Numbered from the stretch's first letter, positions 18,307 to 27,431 are shown. The stretch is 64,000 nt of DNA from Comamonas testosteroni (GCF_014076415.1 NZ_CP043568.1:3534001-3598000); one strand, 5' to 3'. Translations and numbers: made by a program. Notes: generated by a model not told the origin, from the sequence alone.

Positions 18307-19293
18307 TCACTGCGCCTCGATACCGGCCTGCTTGACCAGCTGCCCCCATTTGGCAAGCTGCTCCTTCACATAGAGCGCGAACTCGTCGGGCGTGGCCGTG
18401 GGCCAGACTTCGAAGCCGACCTGGGCCAGTTGCTCCTGCACGGCCTTGTCCTTGAGAATGAGCTGCAGCTCGCTGTTGATGCGCTCGGCAATGGCCTTGG
18501 GCATGCCGGCCGGGCCGAAGATGCCGTTCCACGAGGTGATGTCGAAGCCCGGCAGCGTCTTGCCGATGGCGGGCACATTGGGCAGCAGCTGCGATCCCTT
18601 GGCCGCCGTCACGCCCAGCGTGCGCACGCGCTCGGTCTTGAGCGTGCCCCAGGCCGAACCCAGGTCGGCCACATACATCTGGATCTGGTTGCCCATCACA
18701 TCGGTCAGCGCCTGCGGGCTGGACTTGTAGGGCACGCCGGTGATCTGCGTACCCGTGATGTATTTGAAGGTTTCCGAAGCCACCAGCGAGGTGCTGTTGG
18801 GCGTGCCGTAGGAGAGCTTGTCCGGATGCGACCTGGCATAGGCAATCAGCTCGGCCACGGTCCTGGCCGGCACCGAGGGATGGACCACCAGCGCGAACGG
18901 CAGCTCGCCCACACGAGCCACGGGCGTGAAGTCCTTGACTGGGTCGTACTTGAGCCCCTTGACCAGCCAGGGATTGGCCGAATGCGAGGTGTTGGTGGTC
19001 ATGAACAGCGTATAGCCGTCCGGCTTGGCCTTGACCACATGCGCGGCCGCAATCTGGGCATTGGCCCCGGCCCGGTTGTCCACCACCACGGGCTGCTTGA
19101 GTCGCTCGCCCAGCTTGTTGGCCACCACGCGGGCTACCGCATCGGTGCCGCTGCCCGCGGCAAACGGCACCACCAGCGTGATGGGGGCTGCGGGATAGCT
19201 CTCCTGAGCCAGCACCGCCCCGCCAAAGCCCATGCTCATGGTGGCTGCCAGGCCTGCGCTCGCACAGGCTCGCACTAAGAATCGCTTGTTCAT
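18307..19293 (-). CDS. Bug-family solute-binding protein
   Basis: 328 residues. MNKRFLVRACASAGLAATMS leads a signal peptide ending AVLAQES; the mature start YPAAPITLVVPFAAGSGTDAVAR and VVVDNRAGANAQIA, KPDGYTLF are standard Bug/TctC features. AAGGAGA precedes the ATG. It heads a four-gene minus-strand operon (CoA transferase, cupin, acyl-CoA dehydrogenase). TctA/TctB permease genes are absent nearby, so it must share a permease encoded elsewhere. Confidence 0.93.
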   Translation of the reverse strand: MNKRFLVRACASAGLAATMSMGFGGAVLAQESYPAAPITLVVPFAAGSGTDAVARVVANKLGERLKQPVVVDNRAGANAQIAAAHVVKAKPDGYTLFMTTNTSHSANPWLVKGLKYDPVKDFTPVARVGELPFALVVHPSVPARTVAELIAYARSHPDKLSYGTPNSTSLVASETFKYITGTQITGVPYKSSPQALTDVMGNQIQMYVADLGSAWGTLKTERVRTLGVTAAKGSQLLPNVPAIGKTLPGFDITSWNGIFGPAGMPKAIAERINSELQLILKDKAVQEQLAQVGFEVWPTATPDEFALYVKEQLAKWGQLVKQAGIEAQ

Positions 19294-19389
19294 GCTTGTC
19301 TCCTTGTTCAGGCTGCGGCACCTGTATCCGGTGCCTGCACTGCATGCTGAAGCGTTCAATCATTCAAGTCCAATTGTTTAAACCGCATG

Positions 19390-19412
19390 AATGATTCGAT
19401 TTGCAAATCATT
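19390..19412 (-). promoter_or_regulatory. Palindrome upstream of the Bug/CoA-transferase operon
   Basis: AATGATT and AATCATT flank a nested perfect palindrome GATTTGCAAATC (19398-19409), about 100 bases upstream of the Bug gene start in an AT-rich stretch. It is a good candidate operator for this operon; the LysR protein encoded at 13595 is one possible ligand. Confidence 0.45.
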
Positions 19413-19511
19413 GAAGCCAGCTAGACATTCCCAGCCGCTGCGCACGGCGCCTCGCCTTCCCCTCTGCACGGCGAAATGAGCCGGATTTGTACCTGCGTGA
19501 CCAGCCCTTAT

Positions 19512-19644
19512 GCCTTTGAGGTGGCGACAGCGGCGACGATCGCGAGAGCGGCTCCGACGCCTGGAAGCAATTCATATGCCGCACGAGCAACGCCATCCAC
19601 TATTCACGCGAGCCGGCGCTGGCGCAAGGCATTCAGTTTGAGCA
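19512..19644 (+). pseudogene. Fragment of an ALDH7-type aldehyde dehydrogenase C-terminus
   Basis: Reading from 19532 gives GDDRESGSDAWKQFICRTSN and continues AIHYSREPALAQGIQF, which matches the last 37 or so residues of the aldehyde dehydrogenase at 11987-13507 (GGDRESGSDAWKQYMRRTTN ... NYSRELPLAQGIQF). The stop is lost and the frame runs on for a few codons. Nothing upstream resembles the rest of the gene. It is a dead remnant of a second copy, in the 429-base gap (19294-19722) that otherwise holds only the palindrome at 19390. Confidence 0.85.
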
Positions 19645-19722
19645 AATAGCTGAAGCGGATACGGCGTTGAAGCGCCGCTCAATGGCAGACTGTCGCCTTG
19701 TTTCTTCTGTATTCCTCTGACC

Positions 19723-20169
19723 ATGGCCGAGCCTCTCAATCACCCCGGCAGCGACATCGAGTTCCATGCCGACCCGTCTCTTTTGCTGGCGCCCTTCGAT
19801 ATCTATGATCGGGAAGAGTCTTTGGGTCAGGAACTCGCAGCCTATGATCCCAATGATCCCCAGCAGTTGCTGCAGTTGCTCGATCGCTATTTCTTTCCCT
19901 GCTGTGAGCAGGCTTCATGGAGCACAGCGCATAAAGTGATGCTGACCCGGTCACTGCAAGCCGCCTTGCAAAGCCTGCAATACGACTTTGCAGCCCCACT
20001 GCAAGACAGCCATGACGACTGCTTCTACCTGCCCGCAAACTGGCGGATTCAGGCTCCTCGACAGTTCTTCCTGAACGCTTATTCGATCCTGCTGAAACGC
20101 TGGGCTGCAGAGTTCGCGACAGCGGGCTTCAGCCCCATGCCTGCCGAGAATCTACGACACCTGGCATGA
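19723..20169 (+). CDS. Protein of unknown function
   Basis: 148 residues, acidic at the N-terminus, no signal peptide or membrane segment. Two adjacent cysteines occur in YFFPCCEQASW and aromatic residues are frequent in the C-terminal half (LPANWRIQAPRQFFLNAYSI). I do not recognise the family. It stands alone between a gene remnant and a small cupin gene. The codon pattern looks genuine and an ATG is present, but no strong ribosome site was found. Confidence 0.6.
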   Translation: MAEPLNHPGSDIEFHADPSLLLAPFDIYDREESLGQELAAYDPNDPQQLLQLLDRYFFPCCEQASWSTAHKVMLTRSLQAALQSLQYDFAAPLQDSHDDCFYLPANWRIQAPRQFFLNAYSILLKRWAAEFATAGFSPMPAENLRHLA

Positions 20170-20338
20170 CAGCTGCCAGCCGTTCCCGGACCTCTGCGAT
20201 ACGCGCCAAACAGCGCTGATGAGCAACGAAACGAGGCGATAAGGCCTGATGCCCTACAGCGCTGTCACAAAACGGTGATTGAACTTGGGCCCCACTCGGG
20301 GGAGAATGCGTTATTACCGCTTTCGCTCAGGTGCTGTC

Positions 20339-20674
20339 ATGGACCATATCCACTCCACGCCCACCCACCAAGCTCTGGATGTCGCTCCTTACGGAGCCAG
20401 GCTTCCTGCCGCTCACTCGAGCGTGCTCTTCAAGGCGGAAGATCTGGAAGTCATTCGCGTCGTGCTGCGCTCGGGCCAGTCGCTGCCGCCGCATCGCGTG
20501 CCTGGCAGCGTCAGCCTGCAATGCCTGGAAGGTCGGCTCGAAGTTCTCATCGGCCAGACCGTGCATGAACTGGGCCCCAAGCAACTCATGCATCTGCCAG
20601 CCAATATGCCCCACGCCGTGCGTGCCATGGAAGACTCGTCCGCGATTGCCACCATCGTGCTCTGTGAGGCCTGA
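20339..20674 (+). CDS. Small cupin-domain protein, paralogue of 10259-10591
   Basis: 111 residues. Shared blocks with the cupin after mmsB include LFKAEDLEVIRVVLRSGQSL, QCLEGRLEVL and LMHLPANMPHAV, in the same order and spacing. Upstream frame extension to 20279 is possible but begins without family similarity. It is monocistronic. Function unknown. Confidence 0.78.
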   Translation: MDHIHSTPTHQALDVAPYGARLPAAHSSVLFKAEDLEVIRVVLRSGQSLPPHRVPGSVSLQCLEGRLEVLIGQTVHELGPKQLMHLPANMPHAVRAMEDSSAIATIVLCEA

Positions 20675-20681
20675 AGAACTT

Positions 20682-21398
20682 CTATCGAACGGGCAAAAAC
20701 TGCATGAACGGTCCGGCAAGCAATCCCTGCGCATAGCCGATGACGGAGCGCCGGTAGCGCTCGGTGGTGTAATCCGCCACCAGATCCAGCCGGCCGATGA
20801 TCTTTCCCATCTCGCGCTCGAAGCTCAGGTTGCGCCCCTCTTCCGCTATCTGATTCGATAGCAGCAAGGGCTTTCCACCGGGAGCTTTACGCGAGTTGAG
20901 AATCCAGTTGGCAATTTCCAGATTGCGCGCTGCATTGAAGACATGCTGCGGATCCAGTCCGTCGATCAGCGTGAAGCTGGTGCGCCCGCCATGCGCGGTG
21001 ATCAGCATGTCGGCTGCTGCATGGACGAAGGCCGCGACCCGGTCCCCTGCGAACTCGGGCTGCAAGGCCAGGGACAGCGCTGCCACATCGCGTTTGTCCT
21101 GCAGCTCATGCCAGGGCTGGCGCTCCATAACGGCAATGCGCACATAGGTCATGGCCGCTTCGCGGCTGGAAGCCGTCTTTTTCCATTCGGTGGGATTGCG
21201 GCGATAGAGCTTGTCCATGATGAGAAACAGGCTCTCCAGATTTTCCTTCATGGCCAGCGTTGCCATGCGGTTGCTGTCGGACTGCAGCAGCTCGCGCGAG
21301 TGAAAGTCCTCGCCCTTTACTTCGCCATGATTCGTGGGGGCGCTGGAACAAGCGGCCAAAGCGCACAGCACCAGCGCTGACAGCAGCCACCGCCCCAT
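20682..21398 (-). CDS. Lipoprotein of unknown function
   Basis: 238 residues. The start at 21398 gives MGRWLLSALVLCALAAC, a lipoprotein signal with lipobox LAAC, so residue 17 should be lipidated. The body is soluble and helical, with repeated features such as YVRIAVMERQPWHELQDKRD and LEIANWILNSRKAPGGKPLL. Asp/Glu-free residues after the cysteine (SSAPTN) argue for outer-membrane sorting. I recall similar uncharacterised lipoproteins in betaproteobacteria but cannot name a family. Confidence 0.75.
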   Translation of the reverse strand: MGRWLLSALVLCALAACSSAPTNHGEVKGEDFHSRELLQSDSNRMATLAMKENLESLFLIMDKLYRRNPTEWKKTASSREAAMTYVRIAVMERQPWHELQDKRDVAALSLALQPEFAGDRVAAFVHAAADMLITAHGGRTSFTLIDGLDPQHVFNAARNLEIANWILNSRKAPGGKPLLLSNQIAEEGRNLSFEREMGKIIGRLDLVADYTTERYRRSVIGYAQGLLAGPFMQFLPVR

Positions 21399-21573
21399 GC
21401 GCGGGCGACCGCGCAGGGGATCGCGCGTGCAGTGGCCTGCGGCGGCATGGGGCAAAGCTCGTGCTGCTGTCATGCTACAAACATAACAGCAGATGCTGCT
21501 GGGTCAGTCACGCCAGAGGCGCGCGATTGTTATCAATCGTGAACGACGCCCTGTCCAGGCACCGGTTTCGGCG

Positions 21574-23061
21574 CTATTTGCGCAGCTGCCTGAGGATCTG
21601 CTCCAGCACCTTCCATGGCTCGGTCTGGTCGGCCATCGCCACGGGCACGCGCAGCTTGCTGCTGGTTGCCTGCTGCGGCGAAAACAGCAGGCCCGGCGCC
21701 AGCAGCAGATTGCTCAGCGCCGCCTGACGCGCCAGAACCTCGGTGTCCACGCCGCAATCGACCCAGGCAAAAGTGCCGGCCACGGGTTCGTACTCCGCAT
21801 GGCAGCCGAGCGCTTCGAGCTTGCGCAGGCAACGCCCGCGCGCGCGGTCCACGCGCTCGCGCAGCCGGTCCACATGCTTGCGAAACGAACCGTCGGCCAG
21901 AATATGGTGCACGATCTGCTCCGCCGGCAACGAAGAGGTCAGGCCTGCCAGCAGCTTCATGTCGGTGAGCCGGTGCACATACTCGGGTTTGGCCGCGATA
22001 TAGCCCACGCGCAGTCCGCCCGACAAGGTCTTGGAATAGCCCCCCACCAGAATCACGCGCTGCAATCTGTCCATGGCCGCCAGCCTCAGCGGCATGGCGC
22101 CCAGGAATTCGGCATAGGTGTCGTCCTCTACCAGCAGGAAATCATGGCGTTCGGCAATGCGCAGCACCTCGTGGGCCACGCCGGCAGACAGGCTCAGCCC
22201 CGTGGGATTGTGTACCGCCGTGTTGAGGATGAAGAGCTTGGGCTTGTGGCTCTGGGCCAGCGATGCCAGGGCAGCCACATCGGGCCCGCCGGGCAGGCGC
22301 GGCACGCCGACCACATTCACACCCATGTACTTGAGCCGCCCGAAGATCAGGAACCAGGCCGGATCTTCGACCAGCACGGTATCGCCGGGCTTGAGAAAGC
22401 AGCGCACGACCAGATCCAGCCCGTGGGTCACCCCGCCCACCGTCATGAGATTGGCCTCGGGATGGGCCGGCACCTCCTGGGCTTGCAGATTCGAGGCGAT
22501 CTGCTGGCGCAATGGCAGAAAGCCCTGTGGATGGCCATAGCTGAGAAAGCTCTGCTCGGCCCGCGCATTGTTACGGGTGATGGCGCGCATGGCGCCCGTG
22601 ATCAGGCCTTGATCCATCCAGCTCGAAGGCAAACAGCCCGCCCCCCCGGTGCCCGCGCTGTCATCACGAAAAATGCCGCGCAGCAGATAAGCGGTGTCGA
22701 AGTCCGCCGGCTGCGCCGAGGCGGCAGCAACGGCGGCAGGCTCCATCACGCGGCGCTGGGCCGCTACATAAAAACCGCTGCCGCGCCGCGATTGCACCAG
22801 GCCCTGGGCAGCCAGCTTGTCGTAGGCCTGGACCACGGTGTCGCGGCTGACACCTGCGCTTTCCGCCAACGCCCGCACCGAAGGCAGGCGCACGCCCACA
22901 CGCAGGCCGTGGTTGCGGATCAGCCCGCCGAAATGCTCGACCAACTGCTCCACCAGTCCCACCGCACTGGAGCGCATGGGCTGCCAGCCCAGGGATGCCG
23001 TAGCGGCCACAGGCAAGGCTGCCGGGGTCGCTGCCCTGCCGTCGATATGAGCATCCAGCAT
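21574..23061 (-). CDS. MocR-type GntR regulator with aminotransferase domain
   Basis: 495 residues. Residues about 35-100 form a GntR winged helix (VGVRLPSVRALAESAGVSRD, then LVQSRRGSGFYV); the rest is a fold-type I aminotransferase domain with HNPTGLSLSAG and the PLP-lysine segment GGYSKTLSGGLRVGY. MocR proteins sense PLP or aminated ligands. It is divergent from a LysE-type exporter gene, with inverted and direct repeats between them. GAGGAA before the ATG at 23061 fixes the start. Confidence 0.92.
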   Translation of the reverse strand: MLDAHIDGRAATPAALPVAATASLGWQPMRSSAVGLVEQLVEHFGGLIRNHGLRVGVRLPSVRALAESAGVSRDTVVQAYDKLAAQGLVQSRRGSGFYVAAQRRVMEPAAVAAASAQPADFDTAYLLRGIFRDDSAGTGGAGCLPSSWMDQGLITGAMRAITRNNARAEQSFLSYGHPQGFLPLRQQIASNLQAQEVPAHPEANLMTVGGVTHGLDLVVRCFLKPGDTVLVEDPAWFLIFGRLKYMGVNVVGVPRLPGGPDVAALASLAQSHKPKLFILNTAVHNPTGLSLSAGVAHEVLRIAERHDFLLVEDDTYAEFLGAMPLRLAAMDRLQRVILVGGYSKTLSGGLRVGYIAAKPEYVHRLTDMKLLAGLTSSLPAEQIVHHILADGSFRKHVDRLRERVDRARGRCLRKLEALGCHAEYEPVAGTFAWVDCGVDTEVLARQAALSNLLLAPGLLFSPQQATSSKLRVPVAMADQTEPWKVLEQILRQLRK

Positions 23062-23094
23062 GAAGTGCTTCCTCAAAGTGTCAGGTCAATTAGA

Positions 23095-23120
23095 GCAGGC
23101 CAGCTCATCAACTGGCCTGC
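23095..23120. promoter_or_regulatory. Perfect inverted repeat in the MocR/LysE divergent region
   Basis: GCAGGCCAG and CTGGCCTGC are exact inverted arms around eight bases, 35 bases upstream of the MocR gene start. Likely operator or transcript hairpin for the regulator gene. Confidence 0.5.
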
Positions 23121-23123
23121 AAA

Positions 23124-23144
23124 AGTGTACTGATAGTGTACTGA
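23124..23144. promoter_or_regulatory. Tandem direct repeat, probable MocR binding sites
   Basis: AGTGTACTGA occurs twice with an exact 11-base period. MocR/PdxR-type regulators are known to bind direct repeats, so this is the best candidate site for control of the LysE-type gene and for autoregulation. Confidence 0.6.
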
Positions 23145-23195
23145 CTACAGATCTTAGTATAGAGGCACAACGCTTATGCAGCCCCAAGGTTCACC

Positions 23196-23813
23196 ATGCC
23201 ATTTCTGCCTGAATCCCCAGCCTTCATCCTGCCATTGGCCATGTTTGCCTTTGTCAGCTCCGTCACGCCTGGCCCCAATAATGTGATGCTGACGGCCTCG
23301 GGGGCCACTTTCGGCTATCGCCGCAGCGTGCCGCATATGCTGGGCATCTGTCTGGGCGTGGTCATCATGGTGCTGCTGATCGGCGCGGGCCTGGGCAAGT
23401 TGTTCGAGGCCGAGCCCCGCATCTACACCCTGCTCAAATATGTGGGCGCGGCCTATCTGATCTGGCTGGCATGGAAAATCGCCCGTGCCGGCGGCGTGGA
23501 CCAGGGCCAGTCGGGCAGCCGCCCATTCAGCTTCTGGCAGGCCGCCGCTTTCCAGTGGGTCAACCCCAAGGCCTGGATCATGGCCGTGGGCGTGGTCGCG
23601 ACCTACACACCGCGCGAAGGCTTTTTCGTCAATCTGATGCTGTCGGCCCTTGTTCTGGGTCTGGTCAACTATCCCAGCATCAGCGTCTGGACCCTGTTCG
23701 GCAGCACCGTGGGGCGCGCACTGCGCACTCCACAGGCACTGCGCATGTTCAACGGCGTGATGGCCGGCCTGCTGCTGCTGTCGCTGGTGCCCATTTTTGC
23801 CGAGCATGTCTAA
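23196..23813 (+). CDS. LysE/RhtB family exporter
   Basis: 205 residues, about six membrane helices. The N-terminal signature FAFVSSVTPGPNNVMLTASG and the central NPKAWIMAVGVVATY are diagnostic of LysE/RhtB amino-acid exporters. Divergent arrangement with a MocR regulator suggests induction by an amino acid or amine. Substrate not deducible. It is followed ten bases later by a GNAT gene. Confidence 0.92.
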   Translation: MPFLPESPAFILPLAMFAFVSSVTPGPNNVMLTASGATFGYRRSVPHMLGICLGVVIMVLLIGAGLGKLFEAEPRIYTLLKYVGAAYLIWLAWKIARAGGVDQGQSGSRPFSFWQAAAFQWVNPKAWIMAVGVVATYTPREGFFVNLMLSALVLGLVNYPSISVWTLFGSTVGRALRTPQALRMFNGVMAGLLLLSLVPIFAEHV

Positions 23814-23822
23814 ACTCGGCCC

Positions 23823-24332
23823 ATGCAATATGACATACGCCAACTGACTGAGTCCGACCTTTGCAGTTATCGCGACCTGCGCCTGCAGGCCCTGACAGAA
23901 TGTCCCGCCGCCTTCGGTGCCACGCCCGCGACCGAACAGGCACTCGGCGATGCGCAATTGCTGAGCCGCTTCAGCGGCGCCCAGGGTCAGGCCATGTGGG
24001 GAGGCTTTGACGCAGACGGCAGACTCTGCGCCAGCCTGGGCATGTATCGCGATCAGGGAGAGAAGACCACGCACAAGGGCCATCTCTTTGCCATGTATGT
24101 AGCTTCAACGGCCCGTGGCCAAGGCCTGGCACGCCGCCTGCTGGAGACCGCTGCTGAGCACGGCAGAGCGCTGAACTTGCGGCAACTGATGCTGGGCTGC
24201 AATGCCGGCAACGGCAACGCACTGCGCTTGTATGAGCAGGCAGGTTTTCGCGAATATGGACTGGAGCCCGCGGCCCTGTACGTTGACGGCGAATATTTCG
24301 ACGAGGTGCTGATGGTGATGAAGCTGGACTAG
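23823..24332 (+). CDS. GNAT family N-acetyltransferase
   Basis: 169 residues. The acetyl-CoA-binding motif is FAMYVASTARGQGLARRLLE (Q/R-x-x-G-x-A type), followed by LMLGCNAGNGNALRLYEQAGF, both classic GNAT elements. It starts nine bases after the LysE-type stop, so it may modify the exporter's substrate. Acceptor unknown. Confidence 0.88.
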   Translation: MQYDIRQLTESDLCSYRDLRLQALTECPAAFGATPATEQALGDAQLLSRFSGAQGQAMWGGFDADGRLCASLGMYRDQGEKTTHKGHLFAMYVASTARGQGLARRLLETAAEHGRALNLRQLMLGCNAGNGNALRLYEQAGFREYGLEPAALYVDGEYFDEVLMVMKLD

Positions 24333-24384
24333 TCCGCACCGCACCGGCCCTTTTCAGCTGGCAGGTTTGAACAAGCGGCTTGGC

Positions 24385-25440
24385 TCAGCGCACCTGCATC
24401 GCAATGATCTGCTGCGCCAGACCAGTGATGGCCTCGTCCGAGAGCTGGTCTGTCTCCAGAACCTGGCGCCGAGACCATTGCTCGAAGTGATTCGACTGGG
24501 AGCGCTCGTAGTGCGGGTCGTAGTGGCGCAGCATCAGCTCTTCAAACAGCGCAGGCAGCTCCCCTTCCCGTGCCCATTGCTGCCAGCGGCCCACAGTCTC
24601 CTTGCCCTGCAGCTCCTTGAGCCAGCCCAGCTTGGTGGCCAGCACTTCGGGATCGTCCCCCAGATAGGCATAGTCGCGCAGCAGATAGGAAAGGCGTGCG
24701 GCGGTCGTCGCACGCACCTCGATGACCGGAGCCTTGTGCAGATGCTGCACAAGTACCAGCGGCAGGCCGACACGGCCGATCTTGGCGCTCTCGCCTTCCA
24801 GATAGACGGGGCGCGAGAGATCGAAGCTTTCCAGCTGCTCGGCAATCAGGGTTTCGAAACGTTTCTGGCTGGGCTGCTCGATGCCGGGCAGGCCGCCCAG
24901 CAAGGAGCCCTTGTGGCTGGCAAAGCCCTCCAGGTCCAGTACCTGCTCGCCGCTTTGGGCCAGCGCATGCAGCACGCGGGTCTTGGCCGAGCCGGTGGCA
25001 CCGCAGAGCACGCGCATCTGCAGCTGCGGCACCAGGCTTTCAAGCTGCGCAATCACATGGCCGCGAAACGCCTTGTAGCCGCCGGCCAGCTGCTGTGCAT
25101 CCCAGCCGACCAGACGCAGCCAGGTCACCATGGAGCCGCTACGCAGGCCGCCGCGCCAGCAATAGACCAGAGGCTTCCAGTTGGCAGGCTTGTCGGCAAA
25201 GGTTTCGCGCAGATGGCGTGCCAGATTCGCCGACACATAGGCAGCACCCAGTCGCTTGGCCTCAAACGGGCTGACCTGCTTGTAGATGGTGCCGATCTCG
25301 GCACGCTCGGCATTGCTCAGTACCGGACAGTTGATGGAGCCGGGGATATGGTCCTGCGCAAACTCGGCGGGCGAGCGGGCATCGATCAAGGCATCAAACT
25401 GGTGACGTTCGGGAACGCGAACGGGCTGGCGGTGGGACAC
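24385..25440 (-). CDS. mnmH: tRNA 2-selenouridine/geranyl-2-thiouridine synthase
   Basis: 351 residues. The N-terminal rhodanese domain has DARSPAEFAQDHIPGSINCP and the catalytic cysteine in VYCWRGGLRSGSM; the C-terminal part contains a P-loop GATGSAKTRVL. This two-domain layout is specific for MnmH (SelU/YbbB), which replaces sulfur by selenium at the wobble uridine of some tRNAs. The first codon is GTG with no obvious ribosome site, so the exact start is uncertain. It converges with the GNAT gene. Confidence 0.92.
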   Translation of the reverse strand: MSHRQPVRVPERHQFDALIDARSPAEFAQDHIPGSINCPVLSNAERAEIGTIYKQVSPFEAKRLGAAYVSANLARHLRETFADKPANWKPLVYCWRGGLRSGSMVTWLRLVGWDAQQLAGGYKAFRGHVIAQLESLVPQLQMRVLCGATGSAKTRVLHALAQSGEQVLDLEGFASHKGSLLGGLPGIEQPSQKRFETLIAEQLESFDLSRPVYLEGESAKIGRVGLPLVLVQHLHKAPVIEVRATTAARLSYLLRDYAYLGDDPEVLATKLGWLKELQGKETVGRWQQWAREGELPALFEELMLRHYDPHYERSQSNHFEQWSRRQVLETDQLSDEAITGLAQQIIAMQVR

Positions 25441-25822
25441 GGCAGACTATCCATGGCTGCGCCTGACAGCCTGCATGGCTGCCGGGCAATGGCGTGTGGT
25501 CGGGCGCAAAGCGGGAATCGCGACAATGCGGCGATTCGACTTGAGGCTCGGCAACATGAAAAACCTGCAGTCTCATCTCAAGATGAAGCCCGGCAGGCCA
25601 CGAAGCAAGGGCGTGGATCGAGCCTCGATACGCACAACGGCTGCGGCAAGATTTCCCGCAACAGTCATTCCCTGTGTGGAGGCATTTTCGCAGATATGCG
25701 GGACTGCTTCAGCCACAGCCCCAAAACAGCACAGGGCGCAGCTGCTTGCACAACTGCGCCCTGCGTGAGGTCAGGTCAAGCTCCAGCGCTTATGCTTCAA
25801 GCGCCTGAAGCTTTCAAAATGA
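25441..25822. other. Intergenic region, no gene supported
   Basis: 382 bases between the mnmH start and the end of the AGCS gene. It should contain the mnmH promoter on minus and the hairpin at 25732-25763. Frames running through it are extensions of antisense frames and lack starts or codon bias. Confidence 0.5.
25732..25763 (-). terminator. Probable terminator of the AGCS symporter gene
   Basis: CAGGGCGCAG and CTGCGCCCTG form a perfect ten-pair stem; on the minus strand it is followed by TGCTGTTTT. It lies 60 bases past the symporter stop. Confidence 0.6.
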
Positions 25823-27178
25823 TCAGGCCTGATTTTCCTGGCGCGCAAAGTATTCGCGAGTGAGCTGCACGATCACAGGTGACAGCAACAGCAGCGAGAT
25901 CAGATTCGGAATCGCCATCAGCGCATTCAGCGTATCGGCGACCAGCCAGGCAAAGTCCAGCGTGGCCACGGCACCCACAAAGGCGCTGATGGTCCAGAAG
26001 ATGCGGAAGGGCTTTTCACAGATGGTGCCGACCAGATAGGTCCAGCATTTTTCACCGTAATAGGCCCAGCCCAGAATCGTGGTGAAGGCAAACACCGACA
26101 GCGAAACGGCCAGCACGTATTTGCCCACGCCGGGCATGGCGGCCTCGAAGCTCTGGGTGGACAGCACGGCCCCGGTAGCGCCAGAATTCCAGACGCCGCT
26201 GACCACGATGGCCAGCCCGGTCATGGTGCAGACGATGATGGTGTCGATGAAAGTACCCATCATGCCTACCAGCCCCGAAAACACAGGGTCTCGCGTGGCA
26301 CCAGCAGCCTGGGCGATGCCGGCCGTGCCCAGGCCCGCTTCGTTGGAAAAAATGCCGCGCGCCACGCCCATGCGGATGGCCATCAGCACCGTGGAGCCCA
26401 GAAAGCCGCCCGTGGCCGCCGTGGGGTTGAAGGCCTGCTCGAAGATCAGTGCAAACGCAGCCGGAATGCGGTCGAAGTACACGCCCAGCACATAGAGCAC
26501 GCAGATCACATAGGCCACGCACATGGCAGGCACCAGCTTTTCGGCCACCGCACCGATGCGGGTGATGCCTCCCAGCACCACGGCACCGGTAAGCACGGCC
26601 AGACCCAGGCCTGTGATCCAGTTTTCCAGACCGAAAGCCGTGTGCATGGCCGATGCAATACCGTTGGACTGCACCATGGAGCCGATGCCGAAACCGGCCA
26701 GACCGCCAAAGATGGCAAACAGCGTACCCAGCCATTTCCACTTGCTGCCCAGGCCATTCTTGATGGCGTACATCGGGCCGCCCACCCACTGGCCGTGGTC
26801 GTTTTTCTCGCGGTACTTCACCGCCAGCACCACCTCGCCATACTTGGTAGCCATGCCCAGCAACGCCGTCATCCACATCCAGAACAGCGCGCCCGGGCCA
26901 CCCACGGCAATGGCCGTGGCCACGCCGGCAATATTGCCCGTACCCACGGTGGCGGACAGTGCCGTCATCAGCGCGGCATAGGGAGTGATGTCGCCATCGG
27001 CCTTGTCGCCGGGACGGCGACTGCGCCAGATCATGCGAAAGCCGCGCACGATATTGCGCAGCGGCATGAAGCCCAGGCGGATCTGCAGATAAAAACCCGT
27101 GCCGAGAATCAGCACGATCATGGGAACGCCCCAGACAATATCGTTGAGGGCCTTGAAGAGTTGGGTTAACCAGTCCAT
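25823..27178 (-). CDS. AGCS family sodium:alanine/glycine symporter
   Basis: 451 residues with about ten membrane helices. The signatures ALMTALSATVGTGNIAGVAT and AIRMGVARGIFSNEAGLGTA are specific for the alanine or glycine:cation symporter family. The ATG at 27178 gives the usual MDWLTQLFKALNDIVWGVPM start; upstream in-frame sequence is not family-like. It imports small neutral amino acids with sodium across the inner membrane. Monocistronic. Confidence 0.93.
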   Translation of the reverse strand: MDWLTQLFKALNDIVWGVPMIVLILGTGFYLQIRLGFMPLRNIVRGFRMIWRSRRPGDKADGDITPYAALMTALSATVGTGNIAGVATAIAVGGPGALFWMWMTALLGMATKYGEVVLAVKYREKNDHGQWVGGPMYAIKNGLGSKWKWLGTLFAIFGGLAGFGIGSMVQSNGIASAMHTAFGLENWITGLGLAVLTGAVVLGGITRIGAVAEKLVPAMCVAYVICVLYVLGVYFDRIPAAFALIFEQAFNPTAATGGFLGSTVLMAIRMGVARGIFSNEAGLGTAGIAQAAGATRDPVFSGLVGMMGTFIDTIIVCTMTGLAIVVSGVWNSGATGAVLSTQSFEAAMPGVGKYVLAVSLSVFAFTTILGWAYYGEKCWTYLVGTICEKPFRIFWTISAFVGAVATLDFAWLVADTLNALMAIPNLISLLLLSPVIVQLTREYFARQENQA

Positions 27179-27431
27179 TGAGTGTCGTCTGCCGCAGCCA
27201 GCTTTCGCCTGCGGTCCATTGAATGGCAACAGTCCCGGAACATGTCTTTCACCCATGAGCGGCAAGTGCAGCAACCGCAAGAGGCCCGTGTGAGGCCCAC
27301 GCACAGTGCACTATTCCTGTTTGCCGGTTGGCAAAGCGCCCTACTTTAATCCAGTCTGCAATCGCTTTTGGGCTACTGCGGACTATGACTTGCACAAGTG
27401 CGCAAAATCACGGCCAGCATCTTCACGGCAC

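Noticed and set aside
21493..23133. Plus frame of about 546 codons opposite the MocR gene
   Set aside because: Arg/Gln/His-rich shadow; minus-strand MocR motifs are complete.
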